Source: a virus
Length of the DNA stretch: 64,000 nt
Direction: 5' to 3' (one strand)
Virus record (IMG/VR): IMGVR_UViG_3300027754_000063
Coordinates: 1-64,000 of that record
Each line of letters opens with the position of its first letter. Within the stretch, counting starts at the first letter, position 1. Position numbers and translations under genes: made by a program. Shown here one piece after another: positions 42,661-51,404 of this stretch. The notes under the pieces were generated by a model. It worked only from the letters and a program-made list of their open reading frames with translations. It ran no database searches and had not been told where the DNA came from.

Positions 42661-44100
42661 ATGAACGCAAATTCGCAATTTCTCAATGAAGCAAAAGAGT
42701 TAGAATCTCGCTGGGCGCAGACAGGTCTCCTCGAAGGCATTACAGACAGGTTCACTCGATCTGCTACAGCGGTTCTACTCGAAAATCAAAGGCTTATGAA
42801 CGAAGCCAGCACCGACACAGGTGACGTTGCTCAGTTCAAACGAATCAGTATACCACTCGTTCGTCGTATCTATCCACAGCTTATCGCTAACAAAATTGTT
42901 AGCGTTCAGCCACTACTCGGACCAACAGGTCTAGTGTATTATCTCCGATTCCGATATGGTAGCAATAAGGGTGCAACTCGAGGTGCTGACAAGAACGGTT
43001 TCCCAACTGATGATGCAAACAGCTTGATGCAGTTGGCAGACGGTACTGCCAATTTAGATATTTTCTATAGCAGCCAGTTCGTTCAGAATGAAGTATCCAA
43101 TACGGATACAGGCACCGGAACCACAGTTGTGTACACCGGAACTGAACACACTCCAATCCTAGCAGGAACCATCACTGGTACTGTTTATGATAATGCTACT
43201 GCAATTCAGACGTTTGTTGTATCAGCGGCTGGCGTTTTTACATTTACTGATATTGGTAGTCCAAATCCTAAAGCTCAATCTGCTGGATCAAGCGTTAACA
43301 CAACAACGGGCGAACTAACAGTTGTGTGGACCGGTGTTGCAGGAGATAATCATCTTGTATTCAGCTATGAATACAATATGGAATGTAATCAGGATCTACC
43401 AGAAATCAACCTAGTTATTGAGTCAGAAGAAATTGCTGCAAAAACACGCAAGCTAAAAGCTGTGTGGAGCTATGAAGCTCAGCAAGATCTACGCTCACAG
43501 CACAATCTTGATGCTGAAGCTGAGTTGACTGCTGTTCTAGCTCAGGAAATTAACCTTGAAATCGACCGTGAAGTTCTAACCGATCTTCGTAACAATGCTG
43601 GTACCGTATCAGCTTGGGATTTCAATACCGCTCTTGGTGATACCATCAAAGAGAAGTATGAATCACTATATGTTAAGGTTGTCGAAATCAGCAACGTAAT
43701 TCATCGTAAGACATTACGTGGTGGTGCCAATTGGCTCGTAACAAGCCCAGAAGTTGCCTCAATATTTGAGACGGCAACCGCCGGCTTCGCTCCAGCCCCA
43801 AGTGAGACGTTCACAAGCTCACTCGGTGTTCAGTATGTTGGTACTGTCAATAACAGATGGAGACTCTACAAGGATCCACTATTCCCAAGCAATCAGGTAT
43901 TGATGGGATATAAGGGCGACAGCTACATGGACAGCGGATATTTCTACTGCCCATACGTGCCACTCACCCAGACTCCAGTGGTTCTTGACCCAGAATCCTT
44001 CTGCCCACGCAAGGGAATCTTGACTCGTTACGGAAAAAAATTATTAAGGGAAGGGGCAAAATTCTACGCCAGATTATCTATCGCTAATTTTGTGATATAG
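42661..44100 (+). CDS. gp23: Major capsid protein (gp23-like)
   Basis: A 479-aa HK97-fold capsid protein of the T4 type: LLENQRLMNEAS, FKRISIPLVRRIYPQLIANKIVSVQPL, split here by family convention, and GPTGLVYYLRFRYG are signature blocks; the C-terminal part has TRYGKKLLREGAKFYARL. Residues about 148-245 are a beta-rich Thr/Gly insertion, like the Ig-like insertions of related large phages. GLLE at about residue 25 is a candidate prohead cleavage site. GAAGGAAAAT-like ATAAGGAAAAT is a strong binding site. GC and codon use rise here, as expected for high expression. A strong terminator follows. Confidence 0.95.
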   Translation: MNANSQFLNEAKELESRWAQTGLLEGITDRFTRSATAVLLENQRLMNEASTDTGDVAQFKRISIPLVRRIYPQLIANKIVSVQPLLGPTGLVYYLRFRYGSNKGATRGADKNGFPTDDANSLMQLADGTANLDIFYSSQFVQNEVSNTDTGTGTTVVYTGTEHTPILAGTITGTVYDNATAIQTFVVSAAGVFTFTDIGSPNPKAQSAGSSVNTTTGELTVVWTGVAGDNHLVFSYEYNMECNQDLPEINLVIESEEIAAKTRKLKAVWSYEAQQDLRSQHNLDAEAELTAVLAQEINLEIDREVLTDLRNNAGTVSAWDFNTALGDTIKEKYESLYVKVVEISNVIHRKTLRGGANWLVTSPEVASIFETATAGFAPAPSETFTSSLGVQYVGTVNNRWRLYKDPLFPSNQVLMGYKGDSYMDSGYFYCPYVPLTQTPVVLDPESFCPRKGILTRYGKKLLREGAKFYARLSIANFVI

Positions 44101-44129
44101 GCATGAATATTTGTTCGCTATAAAAACTA

Positions 44130-44160
44130 AACCTCGACTGGAAACAGTCGAGGTTTTTTT
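44130..44160 (+). terminator. Rho-independent terminator after capsid gene
   Basis: AACCTCGACTG (44130-44140), GAAA loop, CAGTCGAGGTT (44145-44155), then a T run. Perfect 11-bp stem with a GNRA loop. It ends the head operon. Confidence 0.95.
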
Positions 44161-44168
44161 GTAGAATT

Positions 44169-44178
44169 TACTATACTA
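44169..44178 (+). promoter_or_regulatory. TACTATACTA putative promoter
   Basis: Just after the capsid terminator and 36 bases before the HNH endonuclease start; it would restart transcription for the mobile gene. Confidence 0.4.
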
Positions 44179-44213
44179 AATTAAACGTAAAAACCAAAAA
44201 AAGGACAAATAAA

Positions 44214-45035
44214 ATGCCTAGTGGTGGATCCAATAAACTTTCTTATGAAGATGTCAAAATTATTTTTGAACAAAATGGACTTAAGTTATTGGAAAAAGAC
44301 TATGTAAACAATAATACTCCTCTTGAGTGCATTTGTGTTTGTGGAAATAAAGTTAAACTACGTCTGTCTCATGTGAAAAAAGGCGAAAAATGTCAAAAAT
44401 ATTGTATGCCTAAAATTCTTTCTGATAAATTTAAAACTAAAGATGAAGAAATTAAAAAAGTATGTGATGAAAATGGTTGCAAACTTATAAAATCATGGAT
44501 TCATAAAAAAAGAACTCGAATAAAATATATTTGTAAATGTGGAAATGATTGGGAAGCTTATCTTTGTAACTTTAGACGTTGTCCCAACTGTAAAAAGTGT
44601 GGAAATGCAAAAGTATCAGGAGAGAATTGTTATATGTACGATCCTGATAGAGATGCTGTTAAATTAAGAAAAAGATTCCGTAAAATGTGTGGTCAATATA
44701 TTAAACGGTTTATGGATGCCACAGGACAATGTAAAACACGTCATACGCACGAATTATTAGGTTACACGCCACAGCAGTTGCAAGCACACATATTAAATCA
44801 TCCTGACTATGAAGCTCTTAAAAATGAAGAGTGGCACGTTGACCACATTACGCCTATTCAAGCATTTTTAGATCATGATATATTAGACTTAAAGATAATT
44901 AATGCTTTAGATAATTTGAGACCAATGAAAGGATTTGAAAACTTATCAAAGGCAGACGAATATTCTAAGGAAGAATTTAAGAACAAATATAAAATAGATT
45001 TATTTTTTCAAGATAAACCATCCCTACTCAATTAA
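44214..45035 (+). CDS. HNH homing endonuclease with zinc ribbons
   Basis: A 273-aa nuclease. The N-terminal 150 residues carry repeated zinc ribbons for DNA binding (CICVCGNK, YICKCGNDW, CPNCKKCG). The HNH core is EWHVDHITPI, then a helix, then NALDNLRPM. Such genes insert beside conserved phage genes and cut the empty allele. Here the conserved neighbour is the capsid gene. AAAGGAC precedes ATG 44214. Lone homing endonucleases often follow their own promoter, as seen. Confidence 0.88.
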   Translation: MPSGGSNKLSYEDVKIIFEQNGLKLLEKDYVNNNTPLECICVCGNKVKLRLSHVKKGEKCQKYCMPKILSDKFKTKDEEIKKVCDENGCKLIKSWIHKKRTRIKYICKCGNDWEAYLCNFRRCPNCKKCGNAKVSGENCYMYDPDRDAVKLRKRFRKMCGQYIKRFMDATGQCKTRHTHELLGYTPQQLQAHILNHPDYEALKNEEWHVDHITPIQAFLDHDILDLKIINALDNLRPMKGFENLSKADEYSKEEFKNKYKIDLFFQDKPSLLN

Positions 45036-45088
45036 ATCAAATCATTTATTTCTGCACCAACTCCTATTGATTCAATCATAAGCTGTGA

Positions 45089-45098
45089 TACTATATAA
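45089..45098 (+). promoter_or_regulatory. TACTATATAA putative promoter
   Basis: Only five bases before ATG 45103; if it is a -10-like box the transcript would be almost leaderless. Confidence 0.4.
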
Positions 45099-45102
45099 CG
45101 TT

Positions 45103-46539
45103 ATGATAAAAGACCCCACAGAGTTCGAATTTTCTTCTAAAAAGCTAAAAATCGACTGTTCATGTGATTATTGTGGACTTCCATTTCAAAGAACTATATC
45201 TAATCTTGAAAGATCCCACAAACATATAAAAAAAGATTCTTGTGGCAAAAAAGAGTGTGTACAGAAGAAGAAAAAAGAAGTATTTAATTTGAAATATGGC
45301 TGTGATAATCCATTTCAATCACAAGAGATAAAACAGAAAATAGCAGATTCTAATCTGCAAAAATATGGTGTTGTTAATCCTACACAAAATGAAGAAATAA
45401 GAAAAAAACAAAAGAGTACATGTTTAGAAAAATATGGAGTTGAGAATCCTTTTCAGTCACAAGAAATAAAGGACAAAATAAAGAGGCAGAATATTAATTT
45501 GTATGGTGTTGAGAATAGTTTTCAAAGAAAAGAAGTTCAAGAAAAACAAAGGAATACCATACAGAGAAACTATAAAGTTAGTCATTATTCAAAGACTCAG
45601 GAATGTAGAAGTAAAGTAGTCGCCACCAACATAGAAAAATATGGCTCACCTTTTCCAAATCATAAATATGGCAAAACACAAGATGAAATAAAAGAATGGC
45701 TTAATAGTTTTGGGTTTAATTTTTCATCTGACTATGAAATCTTAGAAAATAAAGAAATAGACCTTTTAGATAAAGACAAGAAGGTGGGAATAGAATATTG
45801 TGGCTTATATTGGCACAACGATACATCACCAGAGCCTAGAGATCGTACGTATCATATTGGCAAGTATAAAAATTGTCTTAAGAAGGATGTACAGCTTTTA
45901 ACTATATTTGAAGATGAGTGGAAATCGAGACAAGATCAGTGTAAGTCTCATATTAAGTCTATTTTGGGAATATACAATAATAAGGTTTTTGCTAGAAAGT
46001 GTAAGGTTGTAGAAATTTCAAAAGAAGAGGCGAGACGGTTTTTTGATTCTTATCATATACAGGGATCTAATAGTCTTGGATTGGTATTTTTTGGTTTATT
46101 TTTTCAAGATGAGTTGTGTGCTGTTATGAGTTTAGGAAGGCATACTAGAAAAACAGATATTTCTAAAAAAGAAATAACATTAGATCGTCTTTGTTTCAAG
46201 GACGGTTTTAATGTTGTTGGTGGAGCAAGTAAGTTGTTCTGTCAGTGTTTAGAGTGGGCAAAAATCCATGGATATAAAAAAGTAATTAGCTTCAGTGATA
46301 ACAGGTGGAGTTTAGGTCGTGTATATGAAAAAATGGGATTTATTTTAGACGAAGAATATGGTGCAGACTATAGTTATGTAGAAATTAAAAATCCTAGAAA
46401 AAGACTGAGCAAGCAAAGTCAGAAGAAGTCAATTACTAATTGTCCTGCTGAATTAACTGAGCACACATGGGCGGTACAGAGGGGCTTGGCAAGAATTTAT
46501 GATTGTGGCAAGAAAAGGTGGACGTTTAATGTTGGATAG
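45103..46539 (+). CDS. VSR/PD-(D/E)XK-type homing endonuclease fused to GNAT-like domain
   Basis: From ATG 45103 (478 aa). An N-terminal zinc ribbon (CSCDYCGLPF, CGKKEC) is followed by four to five repeats of the type KYGVENPFQ-QEIK, about 33 residues each, that look like DNA-contacting modules. Residues about 215-290 form a VSR-like nuclease: EIDLLDKDKKVGIEYCGLYWHN, LLTIFEDEW. The last 160 residues resemble a GNAT/Mom-like acetyltransferase fold (YHIQGSNSLGLVFFG, VVGGASKLF, FSDNRWSLGRVYEKMGF). Families with this layout are common in large phages and spread like homing genes. The role of the acyltransferase part is unknown. Confidence 0.75.
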   Translation: MIKDPTEFEFSSKKLKIDCSCDYCGLPFQRTISNLERSHKHIKKDSCGKKECVQKKKKEVFNLKYGCDNPFQSQEIKQKIADSNLQKYGVVNPTQNEEIRKKQKSTCLEKYGVENPFQSQEIKDKIKRQNINLYGVENSFQRKEVQEKQRNTIQRNYKVSHYSKTQECRSKVVATNIEKYGSPFPNHKYGKTQDEIKEWLNSFGFNFSSDYEILENKEIDLLDKDKKVGIEYCGLYWHNDTSPEPRDRTYHIGKYKNCLKKDVQLLTIFEDEWKSRQDQCKSHIKSILGIYNNKVFARKCKVVEISKEEARRFFDSYHIQGSNSLGLVFFGLFFQDELCAVMSLGRHTRKTDISKKEITLDRLCFKDGFNVVGGASKLFCQCLEWAKIHGYKKVISFSDNRWSLGRVYEKMGFILDEEYGADYSYVEIKNPRKRLSKQSQKKSITNCPAELTEHTWAVQRGLARIYDCGKKRWTFNVG

Positions 46540-46549
46540 ATTATTCGTA

Positions 46550-47002
46550 TCAGTTTAACTCCCAAACGACCATAGCAACATCTTGTTGAGTGGAGATAAC
46601 TATCTTGGCATTTGGAAATTCTTGGGGAAAGTGTGTTGCGTATTTCATCCAAGAGAATTTTTTAAGAAAAACCCTACAAACTAATTTGTTGCATCGCTTC
46701 AGCATCTTTTCTACTAATTGCATTCCCTCCAGATTTATAACTCCATCTCCAATTATAGCATCAGCATATTCTTCAAATTCATTCCAATTTTTTTCGATTA
46801 CTGGTTTCGATTGTTTTGTAGGATGCAATTCGACCATATAATCACAAAGTGGTTGCATGTCTTTAGTCATACCTAAAAGGCATACTGGGGAGCACCCTTT
46901 AACATACTTTTTATACAAACTAATTTCGTATTCGTTTGGACATAGGGGAGGGCTCAGATTATCCCAATACTCTGTATTTTTTTCTATTTCCATATAATTC
47001 AA
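46550..47002 (-). CDS. Small Rossmann methyltransferase-like protein
   Basis: A 150-aa protein. SPVCLLGMTKDMQPL resembles a SAM-binding motif I, EKNWNEFEEYADAIIGDGVINL resembles motifs II and IV, split in the alignment, and LVCRVFLKK matches motif VI. It is shorter than full methyltransferases (usually 200+ aa). Cysteine-rich for its size. It could be a minimal or inactive methyltransferase. It lies 7 bases after the delta-60 gene. Confidence 0.45.
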   Translation of the reverse strand: MNYMEIEKNTEYWDNLSPPLCPNEYEISLYKKYVKGCSPVCLLGMTKDMQPLCDYMVELHPTKQSKPVIEKNWNEFEEYADAIIGDGVINLEGMQLVEKMLKRCNKLVCRVFLKKFSWMKYATHFPQEFPNAKIVISTQQDVAMVVWELN

Positions 47003-47009
47003 ATTTTAT

Positions 47010-49220
47010 TTAGAATAGTCTTTGATTACAAATAGTAACAGCAGGAACCCAAGCACCAGATCGACCACTACAGGTTCCTAGTGCTTGTAAAATCCTGCTG
47101 CATCGTGGATAGAAGATCTTCCATTTTCTGCATGAGCATGTTGACTTTTTTAAACAGCTAAATCCAGTTGATCCGCATGGTTGCCCACAAGTCTCAACAA
47201 TTACGGGTACGGTTGCGTTGATTGTATCTAAGAACTTTTGGGATAAGTCTGTGTACTCTTCTGTTGTAAAAAGAGTTCCATCTTTCTTAGAAACAGTTAA
47301 AGCATACAACTCTGTCTTACCGCTTATTCCTTCGACGGCATGGTCATCATATTCGGTTGATGTGTCATAGGAGTGAGTTATTCCTTCGCTAGTTCCGGGC
47401 ACTATTATCAAGTGAGTAGGAGCGGTTTCATTATTCTCTGCTTCAACAGTTTTAACAAATACAGAGTATAGATTTCCTTTTGATGTTAATGAAAGAGCGT
47501 CCACGGCATAAGTGGTATCGCCATCTGCACCAATGTCTCCTGTTATAGAGAATTCATCAACATTTACGCTTGTAGCTACCAAAACAAACATTCCGGGATA
47601 CATGTTTGTAAAGTAGCTGCTGCCAGCACCGAAGTAACTTGTCCCGTCTTCTACACTTCCGTCAGGATTACTAGGTATATAAGCATATCCCATTGAATCT
47701 TCGGGATTGTCAGCAACGTCATTTGTCATTTGCGTGTGTGTTGATGGAATGGATAGATCGCTATTTCCCTCGCCACCATCTATACTGCTATAAGGTTGTG
47801 TTAAATCAGTGTTATAATAATTAGCACCATCATACATATCAAAATTACTATCGCTGATTCCTGTTGTGCGAATCTTGAATGGACTACCGAAGCTTGCAAC
47901 TCCTGATCCATTAAGTTTTGCATAATATCTCTTTGGTTGTATGAAATAGCCACCAACCCATATTTCACTAGATGAAACAATATAAATATCATAAATACAG
48001 TTGTAATAACTACTATTATCGATTCCTTGTTGGTAAGTATTTGAATTATCATTGTAGAAATCTGTTGGATTTCCAAAAGATGAGTCTAAACTACCATTAA
48101 TGTTTAATCTGCATATGTAGTTTCTTGTACTTTCGTTGTATGAGTTAAAGTCGCCAACAACAATTAGCTTGTCGTCTGATTGAACTTTAATTTGGGAAAC
48201 GTATGGATAATAAAAACCATCATCATTATCTGGGTTGCTATAATATTGAAGTCCCGCTCCTGTTTGGGAGAAGGTATTATCATAATTACCAATGGAATTT
48301 AATCTTGCAATAGAAATAGCAGCGTGAGAATCTACACCGCAAATGATAGTATCAAATACGCCTCCGATGATAATTTTATTATTGCTCTGCACTTCCACAG
48401 TTCTTAAAAAGCAGTCATAAGCTCCCGTTTGTATAACAGTGGGTGCTGTGAAACTTCCATCAGTTGTTCCGTTATCGTTTAGTTTGGCTATAAAACCTGT
48501 GTTGTTACTTTTTCCGCCTACTACAATAATTTTTGCTGATGAATCAATAGCAATATCATAAATAGCAGAAACATCAAAATTGCTTCCTAAAACATTGTTG
48601 GTAAATGTTTCATCTAGAGTACCGTCGCTGTTTAGTTTAATTAGTCTTGTATGGTCTGAGTCTACGCTATAATCAAATCTGCCGCAAACTAAGATTGAGT
48701 CGTCCGAAAGAACAACAACTTTATTTACAACATGGTCTGCACCACTATTAATTATGTTGTTTAGGTTGGTGTCAAAAGTTGAATCAAAAGTTCCATCTGC
48801 ATTTAATCTTGCAAGTCCCCAGTTCTGTCCTGGCGTCAGATCAACCCAGCCAGCACCAGAATTATACTGCTGAATCACTCCACCGACTATAATTTTACCA
48901 GTTGATTGAATGCCTAGCGTGTAAACACTTAGGTCAAATTTGGTTTTTGTAAAGCTTTCATCCGTTACGTTTGAACTGCTTACTTTGGTGACATAGCTAA
49001 AACAACAGCCACCATCAAGTTGTATGTCTAAAAAACCTTCTCCTGCGAGAATCATGTCGCCACTAGTGTGTTTGGCTACAGCCATAACTTCTTGGCCATT
49101 ACAGTCGCAGCCTAGGGTCGTAGATCTATCGTCTGTAAAGTAGAATAAATCATTTACTGTATTGGTGATTTGCTCATGGCTGGTGTTTAATTTGGATAGA
49201 ACGTAATTAATATTTGTCAA
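47010..49220 (-). CDS. Delta-60 repeat beta-propeller adhesin
   Basis: A 736-aa protein with at least five delta-60 repeats: GTFDSTF, GTLDETF, GTTDGSF, GNYDNTF and GSLDSSF, each followed by a V/I-rich strand with GK-IV-G. These repeats build beta-propeller-like domains in large surface proteins. The C-terminal 65 residues are Cys-rich (CGQPCGSTGFSC, CSCRKW) and may be a disulfide cap. The start is TTG 49220 with a perfect AAGGAGGG five bases upstream. It is probably a virion fibre or host-binding protein. No signal peptide. Confidence 0.8.
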   Translation of the reverse strand: MTNINYVLSKLNTSHEQITNTVNDLFYFTDDRSTTLGCDCNGQEVMAVAKHTSGDMILAGEGFLDIQLDGGCCFSYVTKVSSSNVTDESFTKTKFDLSVYTLGIQSTGKIIVGGVIQQYNSGAGWVDLTPGQNWGLARLNADGTFDSTFDTNLNNIINSGADHVVNKVVVLSDDSILVCGRFDYSVDSDHTRLIKLNSDGTLDETFTNNVLGSNFDVSAIYDIAIDSSAKIIVVGGKSNNTGFIAKLNDNGTTDGSFTAPTVIQTGAYDCFLRTVEVQSNNKIIIGGVFDTIICGVDSHAAISIARLNSIGNYDNTFSQTGAGLQYYSNPDNDDGFYYPYVSQIKVQSDDKLIVVGDFNSYNESTRNYICRLNINGSLDSSFGNPTDFYNDNSNTYQQGIDNSSYYNCIYDIYIVSSSEIWVGGYFIQPKRYYAKLNGSGVASFGSPFKIRTTGISDSNFDMYDGANYYNTDLTQPYSSIDGGEGNSDLSIPSTHTQMTNDVADNPEDSMGYAYIPSNPDGSVEDGTSYFGAGSSYFTNMYPGMFVLVATSVNVDEFSITGDIGADGDTTYAVDALSLTSKGNLYSVFVKTVEAENNETAPTHLIIVPGTSEGITHSYDTSTEYDDHAVEGISGKTELYALTVSKKDGTLFTTEEYTDLSQKFLDTINATVPVIVETCGQPCGSTGFSCLKKSTCSCRKWKIFYPRCSRILQALGTCSGRSGAWVPAVTICNQRLF

Positions 49221-49224
49221 ACTG

Positions 49225-49232
49225 CCCTCCTT
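49225..49232 (-). promoter_or_regulatory. Shine-Dalgarno AAGGAGGG for a TTG start
   Basis: It sits four to five bases before TTG 49220 and fixes that non-ATG start. Confidence 0.7.
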
Positions 49233-49311
49233 GAGTTAATCACATGTATCTTATATATATTTTGTGTATAAATTTTTTTTAAAAAATTTTACCAATTGAG
49301 TATTATAAAAT

Positions 49312-50361
49312 ATGTTTAATAGTAATAAAATTATTGAAAAAGTACAACTTCTTTTAGAAGTATTTGAAGATTCACAATGGAATCATGTTGTCAATTTCGA
49401 TTATGTTTCTGATTTTAAAGTCATGACTAGGAGCGACCTTCAGACTTTGAAAATGAAAAGATATTTATGTTCTACTAGAACATCTGGATCTACTGGTGAG
49501 CCTATTACTATAGAAAAAACTATCCTTGATCATATTTGGTATGTTGCTACAAATATAAGAGAAATTAGATGGAGAAAGTGGGACGCAACAAAGAATATAG
49601 CTATAATAAAACCTGGTCATAAAAAACAAGATAAAAATTCTTGGGGCATTCCTAATATTATCAATAAAGAACAAGGCAAGTCATTTATAAATGGTTACGC
49701 CACTATAGCAGAACTTCAATGTTGGCTAGAAGAAAAAAACCCTCATTACCTGCATTGTGCTCCATCTATACTAACTCAACTAGACTTGTCTAAGATGCCT
49801 AATTTCATAGACCACAAAGGCACAGGAGAGGCCGGTGGTTCAATGTATTCTAGTGAAGAGTGTGGGACTATATCTATAAGATGTCCTGACAATTCTGATT
49901 TCCACCATGTTATGGAAAATCAAATAGTAGAGGTAGATTATGATGGCGGGATAATCATAACTACTACTACTAACCCTTACATTAAAAGATACAAGCATGG
50001 TGATCACATAGAACTTGGTGAGTGCACATGTGGTAGAAAACTACAGGCTATTAAGAAAATTAATGGAAGAATAAGAAACATGTTTATTCTTCCAAATGGC
50101 GATAAAAAATGGCCTCTTTTTGGTTCTAGAGATTATTATGAAGTATTCGGAATTAAAAGGTATAAGATAGTTCAGACTACTTTAAATGATTTAGAAGCTC
50201 AGATAATTTCGGAACCTTTAGGAGACAAAGAGGAAGCATTTATTAGGCTAATTAAAGATACATTAAATTCGCCAATAAACGTAAAAATCAAGTATGTAAA
50301 TGAATTTCCAATGTATAAATTTGAAGAATTTGTTTCTTTGGTGGATATATCTTCATCGTAA
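49312..50361 (+). CDS. PaaK-like acyl-adenylate-forming enzyme (ANL superfamily)
   Basis: A 349-aa protein like phenylacetate-CoA ligase/coenzyme F390 synthetase. STRTSGSTGEP is the ATP loop (A3), GEAGGSMYSSEECG corresponds to the A5 Y-x-x-x-E region, YKHGDHIELG to A7, and INGRIRNMFILPNG to A8 (usually GR-D-D). It lacks the long N-terminal half of acyl-CoA synthetases, like PaaK. It should activate a carboxylic acid as an acyl-AMP. The substrate is unknown. No carrier protein or CoA-binding partner is visible nearby. GAGTATTATAAAAT upstream may serve as promoter; no Shine-Dalgarno. Confidence 0.75.
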   Translation: MFNSNKIIEKVQLLLEVFEDSQWNHVVNFDYVSDFKVMTRSDLQTLKMKRYLCSTRTSGSTGEPITIEKTILDHIWYVATNIREIRWRKWDATKNIAIIKPGHKKQDKNSWGIPNIINKEQGKSFINGYATIAELQCWLEEKNPHYLHCAPSILTQLDLSKMPNFIDHKGTGEAGGSMYSSEECGTISIRCPDNSDFHHVMENQIVEVDYDGGIIITTTTNPYIKRYKHGDHIELGECTCGRKLQAIKKINGRIRNMFILPNGDKKWPLFGSRDYYEVFGIKRYKIVQTTLNDLEAQIISEPLGDKEEAFIRLIKDTLNSPINVKIKYVNEFPMYKFEEFVSLVDISSS

Positions 50362-50384
50362 CATGATGGATCGCTGTATTTAAA

Positions 50385-50471
50385 TCAAAACATGGTTGTT
50401 CCTAAAACATATCCAACAACAAAAAATGCAATAATAATGAAAATTGCAGTTATTTCTTTTCTGTGCTTCAT
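50385..50471 (-). CDS. Tiny membrane peptide (28 aa)
   Basis: ATG 50471 opens MKHRKEITAIFIIIAFFVVG followed by YVLGTTMF and a stop: a basic start plus one membrane helix. It lies 8 bases after the phosphoesterase stop on the same strand. No Shine-Dalgarno is seen. It fills the gap neatly, but very short frames in AT-rich DNA are unreliable. Confidence 0.35.
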   Translation of the reverse strand: MKHRKEITAIFIIIAFFVVGYVLGTTMF

Positions 50472-50479
50472 ATTATAGT

Positions 50480-51157
50480 TTAGAAAAAATTAAATAAATC
50501 TATTTTTCCATCCTTTACAACAAGATAATTACAGGGAATTTCAGTCCAACTTCCACTATTATAGTAACCTGTGTGCGGTTTTGCGTCTGCATAATGCACA
50601 TGACCACAACAAACCATATCGCAGCCAATTTTTCTCATATAATCAGTTGATTTTTTCTCTATAATTTCTGCATTTCTTAAAAAAGTTTTGCTACTTTTCT
50701 TGGCAAGTTTAGCCAAATAAAAACTCTTATCTATTTTTTGAATAAACTTGTATATTTTATCTGCAAAATATACTAATATTGGTCTGTCTATTATAACGCT
50801 ATCGAATCTATCGCCGTGTAAAGCCAAAATTTTCTTGCCACCGCTCTCAAAAACATATTCCTCTAAAAAATCTATTCCTAATAGATGTGAAAGAACTTCA
50901 GCAGGACCATCATGATTGCCCAAAATTAAAACAACCTTAATATGATCGGACATACTTCTTATGAGCGAAAGAACTTTCCAGTGATGTTTCTTTAAACGAC
51001 GAAAATCCATATTATCAAAAAAATCACCGTTCAAAATAATACACTTTGTTGAGTTTTCTTTTTCAATTTTTTCTAAAAAAGTAGTTAGTAATTTTGCTTG
51101 ACTAACATCACTACCCAAATGAATATCGCTTATTATGATAGCATCAGCATTTTCCAT
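50480..51157 (-). CDS. Calcineurin-like metallophosphoesterase (LpxH-like)
   Basis: A 225-aa enzyme with all five metal motifs: IISDIHLG (D-x-H), LNGDFFD (GD), LGNHDG (GNHD), ALHGDRFD and CCGHVHYA (GH-H). The layout and GDRFD resemble UDP-2,3-diacylglucosamine pyrophosphatase LpxH, which acts in lipid A synthesis, but general phosphodiesterases share it. It could act on host lipid A precursors or on nucleotides. The insert at about residues 120-165 is helical and basic. Confidence 0.85.
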   Translation of the reverse strand: MENADAIIISDIHLGSDVSQAKLLTTFLEKIEKENSTKCIILNGDFFDNMDFRRLKKHHWKVLSLIRSMSDHIKVVLILGNHDGPAEVLSHLLGIDFLEEYVFESGGKKILALHGDRFDSVIIDRPILVYFADKIYKFIQKIDKSFYLAKLAKKSSKTFLRNAEIIEKKSTDYMRKIGCDMVCCGHVHYADAKPHTGYYNSGSWTEIPCNYLVVKDGKIDLFNFF

Positions 51158-51202
51158 GATATTATTTATTATAATGATTTAATTATTATAATGATATTCG
51201 TA

Positions 51203-51376
51203 TCAGTTTTTCTTCAAAGAAGCGTTCTTTTTCTTTTTTATAGATTTTTTCCCACAATTTAAATCAGAAAGTGCACCCCAAATTTGAAAATTAGCATTAC
51301 TTCTATCTTTGCAACCTACTATGGCATCACCGCCTGCGTTCTCTTTAATTTTTAACCAATTATAAAATGTTTTCAT
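51203..51376 (-). CDS. Small protein with capsid-targeting-like N-terminus (57 aa)
   Basis: ATG 51376 opens MKTFYNWLKIKENAGGDA, the best match in the window to T4 MKTYQEFIAE, with I-K-E followed by Asn as a candidate prohead-protease cut. The remaining about 43 residues contain two Cys and a Lys-rich tail (KKSIKKKKNASLKKN). It lies 45 bases upstream of the phosphoesterase on the same strand. Too short for many gene finders. Confidence 0.6.
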   Translation of the reverse strand: MKTFYNWLKIKENAGGDAIVGCKDRSNANFQIWGALSDLNCGKKSIKKKKNASLKKN

Positions 51377-51404
51377 GATATATTAATGCTGGAAGCGAAA
51401 GAAA

